From contig CM054154.1 of the NCBI GenBank assembly GCA_028751875.1, positions 52,493,476 to 52,557,475 of the forward strand: a DNA stretch of 64,000 nt, in the 5' to 3' direction. Shown here in pieces: positions 1 through 11,577 of the stretch. Made by a program: the position numbers and the translations under genes. The DNA is from Rapana venosa (taxonomy: Eukaryota > Mollusca > Gastropoda > Neogastropoda > Muricidae). Under the pieces are notes generated by a model. The model was not told the DNA's origin. It made no database searches and worked only from the letters and a program-made list of their open reading frames with translations. How positions within the stretch are numbered: position 1 is the stretch's first letter; every line of letters begins with the position of its first letter.

Positions 1-3000
1 GGGACAACGGCTTGATAGTAAAAAACTTTTGGTTCAAAAGAAAATTTCACTAAAATTTAGGGGAGAAAAAAAAATTTTCTACATTTACACTTGATGCTCT
101 TGAAAGAAAAGGTGTGAAAAATGGAATTTCCCCTCTCCCCAACAGGAAAAAAAAAAACTGTGGAATGGAGAAAGAGCATCAGATCAGGGAAAAGGTTACC
201 CCGACGCAACAACTGTGTTCTTTGGTCTTCCCTTTCGGGGTGACTCGGGGAATTTCCTGTGAAGCCTTTGGTGAAATTTTTAAAAACAACCAAAAATGAA
301 GCTGAAAGAGCCAGGGGCCCATAAAAAGGCTCGCCCAGTCGGGCAGCCATTCTGGTTCTTTTTCCATTTTGTTAAAACGAGCCCAAATTCTTCAACATGC
401 CAGATTTGTTTAAAGGGAAAATTCAAATCCCTGTGTATGAAAACGAGGGGATTTCTCTGTTTTGGGACGCGTCAGAAAGGGAGGGGGTTGGTGCCTCTCA
501 TGAACAAATGCTAATAAAGGGGTTTAAGGGAGCCGGGGTTTGCGAAATGAAAAGCGGCCCACAGAACGGGGAAAAACCTACGCTTTTGCCCTTTGAGAGG
601 CAGGATCCCCAGAAGCTGGAAGCAGACCAAACAGGGACATAAAGAGGAAGTGGGGGCCGGAAAAACAGAGGAGCAGACACCCCCGAGCCAACCGAATAGA
701 TGGAGGGGTAAAGGGGACAGAGGGTCTGAGGGCCCAGAGCAGGCAGCAGCACCCAAAGGGAGGGAGACAGCCACCCAGCTGTTAAACTCACACATCAGGC
801 AAAAAGCCGTTCCAACATTCCCAACTCACAATTTTCTCAACAACTAGCCCCCTATCCAAAACACCTGGCAAAAAGCCCAAACACACACTCCACCAGGTTC
901 AGGCAACAAGCTTTTACTGCACACACCCCCAGAGGGGCCCTCCGAGGCAGACAGGGGGTGGTTTGGGTTTGTGGCAAGACGAGGATCATCGGAACTGTCA
1001 TAACATATAGACCAAGTCAAGGGGAAAAAAGCCCAAATGATTCCCCCTATCTTCCCGATTAGGAAGATGAAAAATGGACCAAAAAGTGTAGGGGACAATG
1101 GAAAGTGGGTGATCTATCTGGGCAAAAACGAAACTGACTTAGCCAATACGATGGAGATATGGGAAGGCCCCGCCCCCGTAAACTGCTAAGGGACCCTTTA
1201 AATTGCTGAATTAAAAGGGGTTTCAGGACTGGCCCGCCAAATTTGGGAAGCGCTGCTTTATTTAAATAAAAAACTTCATTCGTTTTGTGTGCCTTTCCCG
1301 AGACCTTTTTGTGGACAAGCAATTTGATTTTTATTTGTTTAAAAGAAATTTTGGGGTTTAAACCCCCCTAAAAAAACTTAGTAAACAGGGGAAAAAAAGG
1401 GGAGGTGTTTTTTCTGGGGAAGAACATTTTTGCCAAAATTTTGGGAAAAAATTTGTGGGGGTTTCATAATTTTTAAATAAAGATTTTTCTAAAAAACTTC
1501 CCAAAAATTTAATTTACCCAAAAAGCCTATTCGGGGAAACTGTTGTACATCCCCCCACGTTAAATTACCTTGTATGCCATGGGCAATGATGGGGTTTGGG
1601 AAAAGGGTTATTGAGCATTGCCTCGTTTAGGGATTAAACTCAAAAATGGGCAAAAAAGTACATGTTAATGATTGGAGACTTTAAAGCTCGTATTTGGGGG
1701 GGAAAATGGCAAAAAATGGGACTGATATTTAAGCCCACAAAAAGTTTGAGAAAAGTATTTTTTCGTACCCCACGTGAAAGAGGGGTTCAAAGGATTTGGC
1801 AATCAAAATTTCTTTCAATGGTAAAGTTTGGGCTGTTTCCCTTCTTAAGGGGGGAAAATTTTTGGATTTGATGACGGGCCCAAAAATACATCTTTAACCC
1901 CAGATCCGCACGGTGGACAAATTTAAATTTTTTTTAAATGAAATTGTTTTTCACAACATTTTTTGGTTTTTCTTTTTTGTTGATACTGTTTGTGTTTAAT
2001 ATGTTTTTTTACCTGTTTTTTGATGCTGAAGCTATTCTCAAACACCAAAGTGCCCCAAAATGCAGGACAAACTGCAAAGGGTTGAAAAATTTTTTTGGGA
2101 TGATCAAAAGGTTGGAGTCTTCTTAAAAGTCCTTAAAGTCAACCCCAAGTCAAGATTCAATGGATAAAGCCCTAACACTTATAAAATCAGACATAGATAT
2201 AAAGGGGTAGAAAGGGATTTTTATTCATGCTAACCCCAAAAAACAGGTAAGTGTATGATTAAAGGTTAAGTCAAAGAGTGATAGAAGAAAACCGAAGGTT
2301 TGATGAGTGTTTTGATTTGAGGAAGCAAGCAAGGGGAAAAATGCGTAATTTTAAAAAAAACACAACTTTCATCGTTTGTGAAAAAGCTTGTGCAGGTTAA
2401 CGTTAGTAAACGTTAAAATTTTTTAGAGAAAAAAAAAAACAGAGTTTTAAGGCATGCACAACACAATATTAGCGAAATGGGTTTAAAAACCCCAAAAAAC
2501 TTTTTGGGGGGAAATAAAAGTAAAACTAGGAAAATTGGCAAGAAAAAACACCTGCAAGAATAAAATCCCCGGAAAATTGGTTTTTTTAAAAATTTTTTGA
2601 ATGGTTTTTTCAAAGCTGACAACAGGTAAATGAGGGAAAAAGTCTTTTCCCAAAATTTACACCCTCCCTTTTTTTTGAGGGGCTGGATAAACCCATCTCC
2701 CAGCCAAGGGAAATTTAAATTTCATCAAAAAAAGACCCGAAACATGAAAAGCATGTGGGTTGGCCGTATTTTTGCAGAAATGCGAGTCAGAAAACAAATT
2801 TTTAAATTGACTTTTTACTGGGAAAATTTTTTTAATGGGAAATTTTTCTTTAACGGAAATAAACCAACTATCTGGGCCCCCGCTATTTTTTGTTCCCAAA
2901 CCAAAAAGGGGGCAATTGATCTAGTTGAAAAACTAAGAGGAATTTTCACTGCTTTGCATCCTAGGAAAAACACACTGCAAAATTTTTAAAAAAAGCGACT

Positions 3001-4735
3001 CTACAAATTGGGTAGAAAAAAAATAAAAAAAATTCCAAAAAACCCAAACTGGGTTCAGACAGGGATACTCTACAACAGACCTTTTAAATTTTTTTTTTTA
3101 TTCAACTTTCCAGAAAGCTTTTGTTTAAAAAAGAGGTAAAAATTTTTTCCCTTGCCTTTTTTGATCTTCAAAGGGTTTTGCTCTGTCCAAAGAAATTTTA
3201 ATGAAAAGGCTTTTTGCAAAGCTGGGACTTCCTCTGAAATTTTTTTTAAAGCCAAAAAAAGCCCTTTTCAAGGAAATTATGTTTATGGGAAAGTAAAAAA
3301 ATAACTTTCCAACTTGTTTAAACGCCCCCCCCTGGGTTTTCGGCGGGGTGGTTTTTTAAATCCCACTTTGTTTTTTGTGGTAATAAATGAATTGGGAACA
3401 AAACTAGAAAATATGGGGGGTATGGAGTGCAAAATTTTTTCCCAGGCTTACTGATTTATTTATTCAAATCTTTTCTGACGGGCTTTGTCTTTTTTGTCCC
3501 GCACACCAAATGGACTACAAACCCAGATTGAACCCCAAATTTTAAAATTTTTCATGGATCTGGGACTTAAAAAAATTAAAAAAAGCCCAAAAACAAAGGT
3601 TATGGTTTTAAAAAAAGGGATATTGAGCAAGAATTTAAAAATGGTTTTTTTAAGAAGCCCATTTGAGGTTGTGAACAAATAGGGGAAACCTAGGTTCCCC
3701 CTTTTACAACTACAAAGAGTTCAAATGAAAGTGCCAAAGTGGTTTTCCAAAAAAAAAAGGGGAAAAAAGCACTATTTGATGTTATAGGGGGATATAAACC
3801 CGTAAAATAGCATGCAAACAAACCCTTCTTTTAAAATATTCGACCAAAACCAAAAACCCAAACCCCTACTTTTGAAATTCCCTTTTGAAATATGGGGGAT
3901 TTGGTGTGATAATTATGCAGTCGAACCAGAACATTTATTTGCTTTTAAAAAATTTTTTAAATGTTTCCCCAAACCCACTCCAAATAAAAAGGGGATGGAG
4001 GGCCTTGGGGGGTATCCCTGCATCAACTTTGAATGCGTGCATTTAAGTATTGGGTTTTGGTTTCTTAAGATGGATGAAAGGTGGTTTTAAAGCAAGTTTC
4101 CCGTGATTGGTTTGCACTAGATAAGGCAGGTAAAATTAATTGGGTTTTTTAAATGAAGGGCCCTTTTTAACCCAAACTCGGGATTTGGGTATGTTTTGGG
4201 TGTCAAAAAGGGGGTTGACAACCGGAAAAACAATTTTTTTGTTTTTTCGTTTTTTAAAAAAAGACTCCCGGGTATGTTAAAAAACAAGAATTGGGTTTAC
4301 AAATACAGTACCTAAACAGGTTTTGTATGCGTGTTTAAAAACTTCCCCCACCCTAGAAAATTATTTAGAAAGGTGTGCAAAAAAAAAAGTTTCAGAACAT
4401 CTTTTTCCCAGTACCCCTTTGGAATCCCGTGACCTTTGGGGTTCACCAAAAAACGTTTTATGTTTGCAGATGTTACAAAAAATGACTGTCCATTTTTTCC
4501 GGTTTAGAAAAATGAAAATAAATTTTTTTTTTTTTCAGTTTTGAAACTTTTGCTGCGTTAAGGGCCTTTTAAAATCCTGAAAAAAAGGTTCCTACTCAAA
4601 TATCAGACAGCAAAAAATTTTAGCCTTTTGGCCCCCCCAGAACGTTTCAAAGATTAGACAAAATAGCCTGGTTTTTTTTAAAGTTTTTAAACTAAGAGAC
4701 AGTAAACCCGAGTCCCTGTCCACCTAGAATTTTGT
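1..4735 (+). pseudogene. LINE ORF1 tail plus ORF2, corrupted duplicate copy
   Basis: Collinear with 11984-16543. Recognisable pieces include the coiled-coil/RRM part of ORF1 (about 110-640), an endonuclease piece retaining the GD-F motif (about 1660-1700), a reverse-transcriptase segment with a recognisable QTG/ATG-like palm context near 3480-3560, the conserved thumb segment with the PN-M-YGDL context near 3980-4020, and the terminal stop context near 4720. No frame stays open for more than about 100 codons. It adds no functional information beyond the clean copy. Whether it was ever intact cannot be judged because the sequence itself is unreliable. Confidence 0.8.
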
Positions 4736-4857
4736 AACTCTTGATTTTTAATCTTTTATGCTTTTTTCTTTTCATTTTTTCCGATATCGCATTTGTGTTT
4801 AAAGGTTTATGTCCCCTGAAAGGGCAGGGGCCTAAAATTCAAAAAATTGTCATTGTC

Positions 4858-4897
4858 ATTCTCTCTCTCTCCTCTCTCTTCTCTCTCTCTCTTCTCT

Positions 4898-4934
<37 letters not shown>

Positions 4935-5047
4935 TCTCCTTCTCTCTTTCTTTTTTTCTCTCTCCTCTTCTCCCCTCTCTCTCTTCCCCACTCCCCTCTC
5001 CTCTCCTCTCTCCCTCTCCCCTCTCTCTCTTTTCTCTCTCTCTCCTC
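4858..5047 (+). repeat. (CT)n tract, corrupted copy
   Basis: A CT-dominated tract with irregular CC and TT interruptions, at the position equivalent to the pure (CT)n tract at 16691-16882. The interruptions fit the corruption seen throughout this block. The Ser/Leu-rich ORFs across it are translations of the microsatellite and are not genes. Confidence 0.9.
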
Positions 5048-7750
5048 TGTGGGGGGTTTTAGTTCAATTTAGATTTTTGTCATAACATTTTTTAAAGCAG
5101 CAAATTGGGGTTGGAAAAAAAAAATTTTAAAATCGCGGGGGTTCTAGATTTGGGACTCTGTACGCTTTTTTGGAGAAAGGGGGGGGAGTTCAAATATTTT
5201 GCAAGTACAGTGTGCATCACCACAATCTTCTCGCTAAAATCTCCACACGGCATTCTCAAGCAGTCATTTATTTGCCAACCCACAATTTGCCCACTGGTTA
5301 CAATTTTTTTTACTATGTTTTTTTTTTTACGCGGGGGCCCCATCCCAAAAAACTAAGGAAAATGAAAGGACAGCCCCTCAAAAAAGCACCGGTAAAAAAT
5401 TTGGTAAAACTTTACATTCATTTTAAAAATCCGTGTTTTTAAAGGGAAAAAGATGCGTAGTGGCATTTAAATTTTTACAAGATCTGTATTACATTAAATT
5501 TAGTTTACATAATAATAGACCCAATATTTGTATTGGGGGTACACGCTCTACCTTTACACCATCAAAGAAAAATTTTTTTTGGGGTGGGGGTCCCTGCGAA
5601 AATCATCAACATTTCCTAGTTTTTTAACATTAAGCAAGAAGTTTTGTTTGCACCAGGGGAAAAACTCCTCAAATTGTTTAAAATACAGACATTGGGAATT
5701 GAAGATCTTCCCGGCAGAGTCATCAGAATTTTTGATTAACGGATAAGATCAAGCCATGCAGTCCTTTGTGTAAAGGGTGAAAAGGGTGGGGGGCAACAGT
5801 GCCTTGGGGAGAACCAGTGGAAGTTTATCTTTTTATGATAGTTTTTTAAATCGAACAAACTGTGTCCGATGTGTCAAAAAGCTCATTATCCCCACATTTT
5901 AACCCAGGAAACATTTTTTGAGAGCTATTAGATGGGGCTGAATGGTATTAAAGGCAGAAGAGAAGTCAATGAAAAGTATAGACAACAAAGGAGTCGGGTT
6001 TTTCTAGGTGGGAATAAACATGCAGCAAGGTAATTGTAGCATCATTTGTGCTTCTGTTGGCTTTGTATGCAAACTGAAGAGGATCTAGATATGAAGAAGT
6101 AGAGAAAGAAGCCGTTTGAGAACGATTCGTTCAAAACATTTCATTACTATTGGAGTGAGAGCTACTGGTCTATAGTCATTTAAAGATTTGGGGAGATTAT
6201 TTTTTGTAAAAGGACAAATTATTGATTTTTTCCAGAGACTTGGAACATGGCATGCTTTCAAAGACAGAGAAAACAAATCACTAAAAACATGACACAGCTG
6301 CTCTGCACAAGATTTTAAAAGCTCACAAATACCATCCACACCCACAGCCTTCCTCATATGCAATGCTTTAAATACTGATTTAACATCTGTAGCATGAACA
6401 GTAAAATCTTCATCATTCGAATCATTATCACAGACATTTTGTTGCAGTTAGAAAGAACAGATTGAAGCTCATGTTTATAACAATAATAATAATGTATGGA
6501 ATTTATATAGCGCTGAATCTTGTTTGTGATATTCACGCTCAAAGTGGCAATAGAAATCATTCAGTTCATCAGCAAAAGCTTTTTGTTCCTCTAGTGGCAT
6601 TGACTGTTGACATTTTGAGTTTGTTTGCCCTGAAAGTATCTTTAAACCATTCGACGCATTAGCCAAATGACCCCTCTGAAATTGTTCTTCAACTTTCTCT
6701 TTATAAGATTTTTTTACACTCTCGAATTTCTTTTTGAAGCTTCTTTTGAATTGTTCTGCAGACCATTCTATTGCCGCTCTGAAACGCTACTTTCTTTTTG
6801 TTTAGAGAGGATTTTAGTGTTTTTGTTACCCAAGGTTTATTGTTGGGAAATATCTTTACAGTTTTTTGTGGAATAATAATCTATCTATCTATCTGTCCCG
6901 TAGTCTGACGACCGTGGGGGCACCCTCAAAGACTCAACAACCAGTTCCCCCATTCCTCTCTCTGTTCTGCCTTTCTCAGGGTTTTGTTGAGTTCTAGGCC
7001 TGTCCATTCGCTGATGTTATCCTCCAGCTCTTCCTGGTCTGCCTCTTCTTCTTCCTCCTTGGACAGTGCCTTTGTAAAATTGTCTTTGCAAGTCCTTTGG
7101 ATCTTGTGACATGCCCATACCATTTAAGTTTATGCTTTTTCACGATCGTTAGAAGGTTCTCATAGGGTCCAATGGTTTGCTGGATTCTGTTATGCACGCT
7201 TTCGTTGCTTATGTGGTCTTTGTAGGAGATGCCAAGGAGTCTCCGAAAGCATTCATCTCCACAGCCTGTAATAATAATATTTTCACCAAAAAAAAATATA
7301 TGCATGCACAACATCAGTCGCTTCAACATTGTCACTCGAGTCAAGAAACACACTCCAGTCAGTACACTCAAAACAACCTTTCAACTCTTCCACACTCTCA
7401 TGCGTCCACACTTTCATTTGTTTTTTCACAATAGGGTCAGTTTTTATTTGGGGTTATATGCAGGTATGAGGAAAATTGTGTTGTGATCTGAGGTACCAAG
7501 ATTGGTAGCAAAGCAACAGACTTATAAGCTAATTTCAAATATCTTCTACACAGAAGCCTAGTTTTGCTAAAGTGGTGAAATAGTAATAACGTATTACACA
7601 GTTTTTCAATCACCATTAAGCCATGTATGAAAAAAGGTGCAAACCAAAACATGGCATTATGAATAGATGACAAATTCGTGGACACACACGTATACTTTGC
7701 TTCATTTTCTATGTTAGATGAACTAGACTTTACAGTCACTTCAAACATCA
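5048..7750 (-). mobile_element. Rex1/L2-like LINE, left duplicate copy
   Basis: Duplicate of 16883-19650. On the minus strand a reverse-transcriptase N-terminal segment is readable at 6363-6085 (context KAVGVDGICELL, then VPSLWKKSIICPF, then NDYRPVALTPIVMKCFERIV). The linker ahead of it at 6666-6475 (QKAFADELNDFYCHFE) is open in one frame here, whereas the right copy has one extra T that breaks it. Sequence below about 5920 is corrupted. An RTE fragment is nested at 6881-7269. The short break around 6476-6525 is a small insertion with a TATAGCGC core. Confidence 0.8.
6881..7269 (-). mobile_element. Nested RTE 3' fragment, left duplicate copy
   Basis: Minus-strand C-terminus of an RTE-type LINE, recognisable by the segments CFRRLLGISYKDHI, TIVKKHKLKWYGHVTRS and the tail ELNKTLRKAEQREEWGNW. 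It is flanked by AATAATAAT on both sides (6872-6880 and 7270-7278) and carries a (GATA)n tail at its 3' end. Two single-base differences from the copy at 18756-19146 break the frame between the conserved WYGHVTRS segment and the arginine-rich segment. Confidence 0.85.
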
Positions 7751-7790
7751 ACATGAAAAAATGATTACATGTAAAGATTTAAGAATGTAT

Positions 7791-7830
7791 AGACAGACAG
7801 ACAGACAGACAGATAGATAGATAGATAGAT
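7791..7830 (+). repeat. (GACA)n(GATA)n compound microsatellite, left copy
   Basis: About five GACA units run directly into four or five GATA units. It is matched by 19669-19708 in the right copy, with slightly different unit numbers. Confidence 0.93.
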
Positions 7831-8339
7831 AAACACAAGATGAAAAGTAATATCCGGAAATTGCATAAAGCAACTGCAGGCTAGAAACCTGATCAGCACC
7901 ACTATGAGCACATCAAACGTGTTGAACCATGGATCTCTTGCTCCTGGAAAACGCCATGCTGTCTGCCGTCTCTGCTGTTGGGAACTGGACGCCCTTGGTG
8001 GCCCGTGCAGAATGCGCCTTGGCTTGATCCAGAAAGTGTGAAGATGACGACCAAAGTTGATGACGGCCAGGATGGAGGAGGTAAATGGTAAATGCAGTGT
8101 TATCTTTGTTCGGCATTTGTTCACAACCATACCCATCTAACCTTGGTCAGAGTCTTGACCAGAAGCAGGACAGCTGCATCAGATGTCAGGTTTGCTGCTG
8201 CTCCTTCCTGCTTGGGCTTCTCCAACTCCATCTGGTTGTGCTGGCTCCTAGGTTCGAAACTGAATTTTTTACTACGCGTGCGTGCGTGCATGTGTGTGTG
8301 TGTTTTAAATTTAATATATGATAAAGATTAAAGGTAGTT

Positions 8340-9219
8340 TAAGACCACAAATTGTAAATTGTGGAAAAATAACAACCCAGCAATACCAGTAACAGTAAAA
8401 ATTTAAAAAATGAAGTAACAACAAACGAATGTAAGTGCAAAAAATATCATCAGTAATCAAAAAGTGAAAACTGAACTACAAACAGTAGGAATTAAAGAAT
8501 GGGAGGGGGTAGCAAGTCCTGATTTTTTAAAAACCCACCAAAAAAACCAAACAAACCTCACAACAACAGAGATGCAATAGGGCACAGTTTCAAGTAAAGC
8601 CAATTTCGCATTAAGAGTCTACATGTTGGCTGAAAACTCTGTCCAAGATTAATGGTGGTGCAGGGAATATGTTTTCACAACTGCCATTCAAAAGAATATG
8701 AGTATATTGTTCCCCCACATACACATAGGCTATATATTTTCAAAATTCTGTCCCGACTTCATTTAACTTAAAGTATAATTTATAAAACAAATAATTGGCC
8801 AGTGTAGAGATTTATCAAATCTATAACCAAGAAATAATATAAGAACCTTTAATAAATTTTTGGGCGAACTACATTATGTGAATTCAGCATCTTCCTGTTT
8901 TATCTAACACTTTTCCGCAGGCAGTTTCCATCAAAGCTGTATCTTCATCCCATAGAATAGTATGTCGAGTATACCAAACACAATATGAATGCTTTTGGCT
9001 GCAGTTTTCGCAGCTTGTCAACTTTTTCATTGTAATGTATGTTGCAATGAGATGGTACCCAACAAAAAGTGATACTTGTACCTCTTAAAACTAGAAAATG
9101 TATCAGATGATTTATTTCATTTATAAGTCTTGTCTGACTAAAAACCAAGAACTTTTAAGAAATTGTAGTACTGACTTCGAATCGACGCAAATAGAACTTA
9201 AGTATTGCTCTGGGAAAAT
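8340..9219 (-). mobile_element. Nimb/I-like LINE 3' end, left copy, truncated
   Basis: Equivalent to 20230-21113. On the minus strand the RNase H segment is seen at 9148-8945 (motifs FCWVPSHCNIHYNEKVDK). The sequence leaves homology at 9219, in the middle of the RNase H domain, and becomes the unrelated stretch 9220-9490. The break in a coding domain marks the edge of the 9.1-kb duplicate rather than a natural element end. Confidence 0.7.
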
Positions 9220-9486
9220 CCAACTCGCGCAGGCACGCACGCTCCCAATTGTAAACATTCGTACCCATGCTCACGCATTTTAATAATATAAGTCAAATTG
9301 TTATAACATATTCTATAAGACAAATATCAATTAAATTAATACTATGTTCTATTAAGATATTGAACAGTCTAAAAAAACAACAACATTTGTATAACATGTA
9401 TGATAAGACAAATATCAGTGAAGTTAATACTCTATTCTATTAGAAATTGAACACAGTTTACACTAATAAAAGGTAGCCTTTAGTCT

Positions 9487-9490
<4 letters not shown>
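9220..9490. repeat. AT-rich spacer with an imperfect internal repeat
   Basis: No coding signal. Two similar segments of about 65 bp lie at 9303-9366 and 9391-9452. Both contain ATAAGACAAATATCA followed by a variant of TTAATACT, with a period of about 88 bp. The origin is unknown. This is the sequence immediately after the edge of the duplicated block. Confidence 0.6.

Positions 9491-9561
<71 letters not shown>
9491..9561 (+). repeat. (CT)n tract before the truncated LINE
   Basis: About 35 uninterrupted CT units. LINE coding sequence starts immediately downstream, at GAGAAATG, which encodes the same conserved position as EKW in the longer element. Confidence 0.97.
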
Positions 9562-9563
<2 letters not shown>

Positions 9564-10578
9564 GAGAAATGTTCTATGATGGTAAGTGCTTAGAGGTAGT
9601 AAACAATTATTGCTATTTAGGGTTCAGATTCACAACTATGATCAGTGCGAAAAACGGTACACAGCATCTAGTAACAAAAGGAAAAAGGCAGTAGTTCAGC
9701 TTAACAGAGTTTTTCGGAAATATAAAGAGATGACAGTAAATACTTTTTTTAACATTTTTGATAAAAAGATACAGCCAATATTGCTATATGCTGCTGAAGT
9801 GTGGGGAATAAACCAGTTAGAACACATAGAAAAAGTCCACATGATGGCATGCAAAAGGTTTTTAGGTGTACACAACCAAAACTCCAAATAAAATGATATA
9901 TGGAGACTTGTATAGATATCCTCTTTATGTAAATTCGTACACTGCCTGTATAAGATATTGGTTTAAATTACTACAAATGAATAATGAACGGTTACCATAT
10001 AAGGCGTATCAAATGCTGTTGCAGCTAGACAGTTCCGGAAAACAGTGCTGGGTTTCGAAAATAAGAGAAATCTTATGCTTGACTGGATTTAACATTGTTT
10101 GGTTGCAGCAGGGTGTTGGGGATGTGAAAAAGTTTCTAAGCATATTTAAACAGAGGCTCATCGATATGTTTATACAAGAATGGTCAGGAACTATAAGAAA
10201 GATCGAGATAGATATCAACCATATAGATCATTTAAGACTATATTCGTAAAAGAAAGTTATGTTCTAGATATGGAAAATTATTGTTTTCGTGTTGCCATCA
10301 CGCAGTTGAGGTTTAATGTACTCCCACTTAATAACAATGTACATCGCTATAGCGAATCTATTCATGATAAATTCTGTCCATTTTGTAAAAATCAGATCGA
10401 AAACGAAAAACATTTTGTGTTATTTTGTGCTACGTTTGAAGATTTAAGGGTCAAATTTCTAAAAGAGTCAAAAGAACTTCCTCTGCACATGTTACTTAGG
10501 GCCACTGATCCTATCCACAGATACAATTTATCTAGATATGTGTTTCATGCAAGCAATAGGCGGAAGAAAATACTTTAA
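9562..10578 (+). pseudogene. 5'-truncated LINE ORF2 C-terminus, same family as 11474-16690
   Basis: Begins at the (CT)n boundary and aligns with ORF2 of the long element from its EKW/EVVNKYVYLGF position. Conserved blocks in order are EVVNNYCYLGFRFTT (from 9592), FFNIFDKKIQPILLY-AEVWGI, TPNKMIYGDLYRYPL, GKQCWVSKIREIL and a terminal zinc-knuckle-like CPFC with H and C about 10 and 15 residues later (near 10376). At least three frame changes occur (near 9660, 9885 and 10230). It lacks the endonuclease and the reverse-transcriptase palm, so it cannot be autonomous. Protein identity to the long element is clearly partial, so it is a different subfamily or an older copy. Confidence 0.85.
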
Positions 10579-11390
10579 GTCTACAAGGTAACCAATCCTA
10601 TGATGTACTTCTGTTAAACCACTTAAACATTTTCACCTTTGTTTATATCACGTATTATCAAGAATTCGTGGCATAACATGATCATGATTTTCTGTATCTC
10701 CCCCTTTTATACTAATGTCTATGACTAATCATTTCAGTATATGTGAAATGTAAACTGTGATTTGACAACTATCCTTATAATTTCTACCGTAGTAGGTATG
10801 AGATGTATATGATTTTCAGGTAACTAATGATTGTAGAATATAGATAGGTGCTGCTAAATAAGATATTTTCCTATTTTCTTTTCTATATTGTATTGTAGTC
10901 TAAGGCCAATGTGCAATTAAATCATTATTTATTGAAAATCTGCTACAATTTGATATACTCAATATGGATGATTTTTCTTAGCATCTTCTCTCTATGATTG
11001 GGTTATGGATGATTTAAGGTTTATAATCATGTAATTTTCTTCTGTATTCAATCATAACTTTATTGAAAATCTGCTACAATTTGATATACTCAATATGGAT
11101 GATTTTTCTTAGCATCTTCTCTCTATGATTGGGTTATGGATGATTTAAGGTTTATAATCATGTAATTTTCTTCTGTATTCAATCATAAATTGTATTGACA
11201 TCATCTTTTTGTATGAGTTCGCTATATATATTTGTGTGTATTTCTTCTTTAATCAGTCATAAATCATTATTTGTTTGTGCATTTGCTTTGCCAGTGATAT
11301 GAATGAACTCACTGTTCCATCCTGAGCCCAACAAATGTATTGTGGTCCAAGGCCAATGTACATTAAATCATTTCAGAGTTCAGAGTTCAG

Positions 11391-11392
<2 letters not shown>
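10579..11392 (+). mobile_element. 3' untranslated tail of the truncated LINE
   Basis: AT-rich non-coding sequence between the ORF2 stop and the next (CT)n tract. Its end reads AAGGCCAATGTACATTAAAT, followed by two copies of TTCAGAG and then (CT)n. The long LINE ends similarly, with GAGGCCTAAATTCATTAAA followed by a repeated TTGTCA and (CT)n. A related AAGGCCAATGTGCAATTAAAT motif also occurs at 10900-10925, suggesting an internal repeat of the tail. Confidence 0.6.
10931..11188 (+). repeat. Two near-perfect tandem copies of a 131-bp unit
   Basis: The unit begins ATTGAAAATCTGCTACAATT and ends TTCAATCATAA. First copy 10931-11061, second 11062-11188. I see no differences over the shared length, so the duplication is recent or an assembly stutter. 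It lies in the LINE 3' tail. Confidence 0.93.

Positions 11393-11473
<81 letters not shown>
11393..11473 (+). repeat. (CT)n tract between two LINEs
   Basis: CT repeat with a single CTTCTC interruption near 11421. It forms the 3' end of the truncated LINE and sits directly before the 5' end of the long LINE, whose ORF1 ATG lies about 105 bp downstream. Confidence 0.97.
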
Positions 11474-11477
<4 letters not shown>

Positions 11478-11577
11478 GTGGGGAGGGGGGGGTTGAATAT
11501 TGCTCACCAGCTGACAAGACGTGTTTTTCAGAGCTCCTCCAAAATTGCAATTAATTTGTTAAAATCTTAGTTAATTA

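Larger units (their letters stand above)
1..5920. other. Corrupted-consensus block 1
   Basis: Relative to the clean twin starting at 11984, isolated bases are replaced by a neighbour, so a pattern X-Y-X becomes X-X-X. Runs of three to six identical bases dominate and every reading frame breaks many times. For example, the segment matching 13641-13700 has lost most singleton bases. Short ORFs in this block are artefacts or shreds of the LINE described at 11474-16690. Nothing here should be used for divergence or dating estimates. Confidence 0.85.
1..9219 (+). repeat. 9.1-kb direct repeat, left copy (partner 11984-21113)
   Basis: This block aligns end to end, in the same order and orientation, with 11984-21113 (offset about 11.9 kb). 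It holds the end of ORF1 and all of ORF2 of a LINE, a CT tract, a Rex1/L2-like LINE split by an RTE piece, a GACA/GATA microsatellite, and the end of a Nimb/I-like LINE. Similarity stops sharply at 9219/21113 inside the RNase H region of the last element. The left end is the window edge, so the unit may be longer. Positions 1-5920 are heavily corrupted, 5920-8340 nearly identical with single-base indels, and 8340-9200 intermediate. This uneven pattern points to an assembly duplicate with poor polishing rather than an old segmental duplication, but a real tandem copy is not excluded. Confidence 0.92.

Noticed and set aside
4741..5085. Ser/Leu-rich ORF
   Set aside because: Translation of the CT microsatellite; no independent coding signal. 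The same applies to 11303-11554 and 16573-16997.
7791..7830. CRISPR-like array
   Set aside because: Units are 4 bp without spacers; plain microsatellite. No CRISPR-type spacing anywhere in the window.
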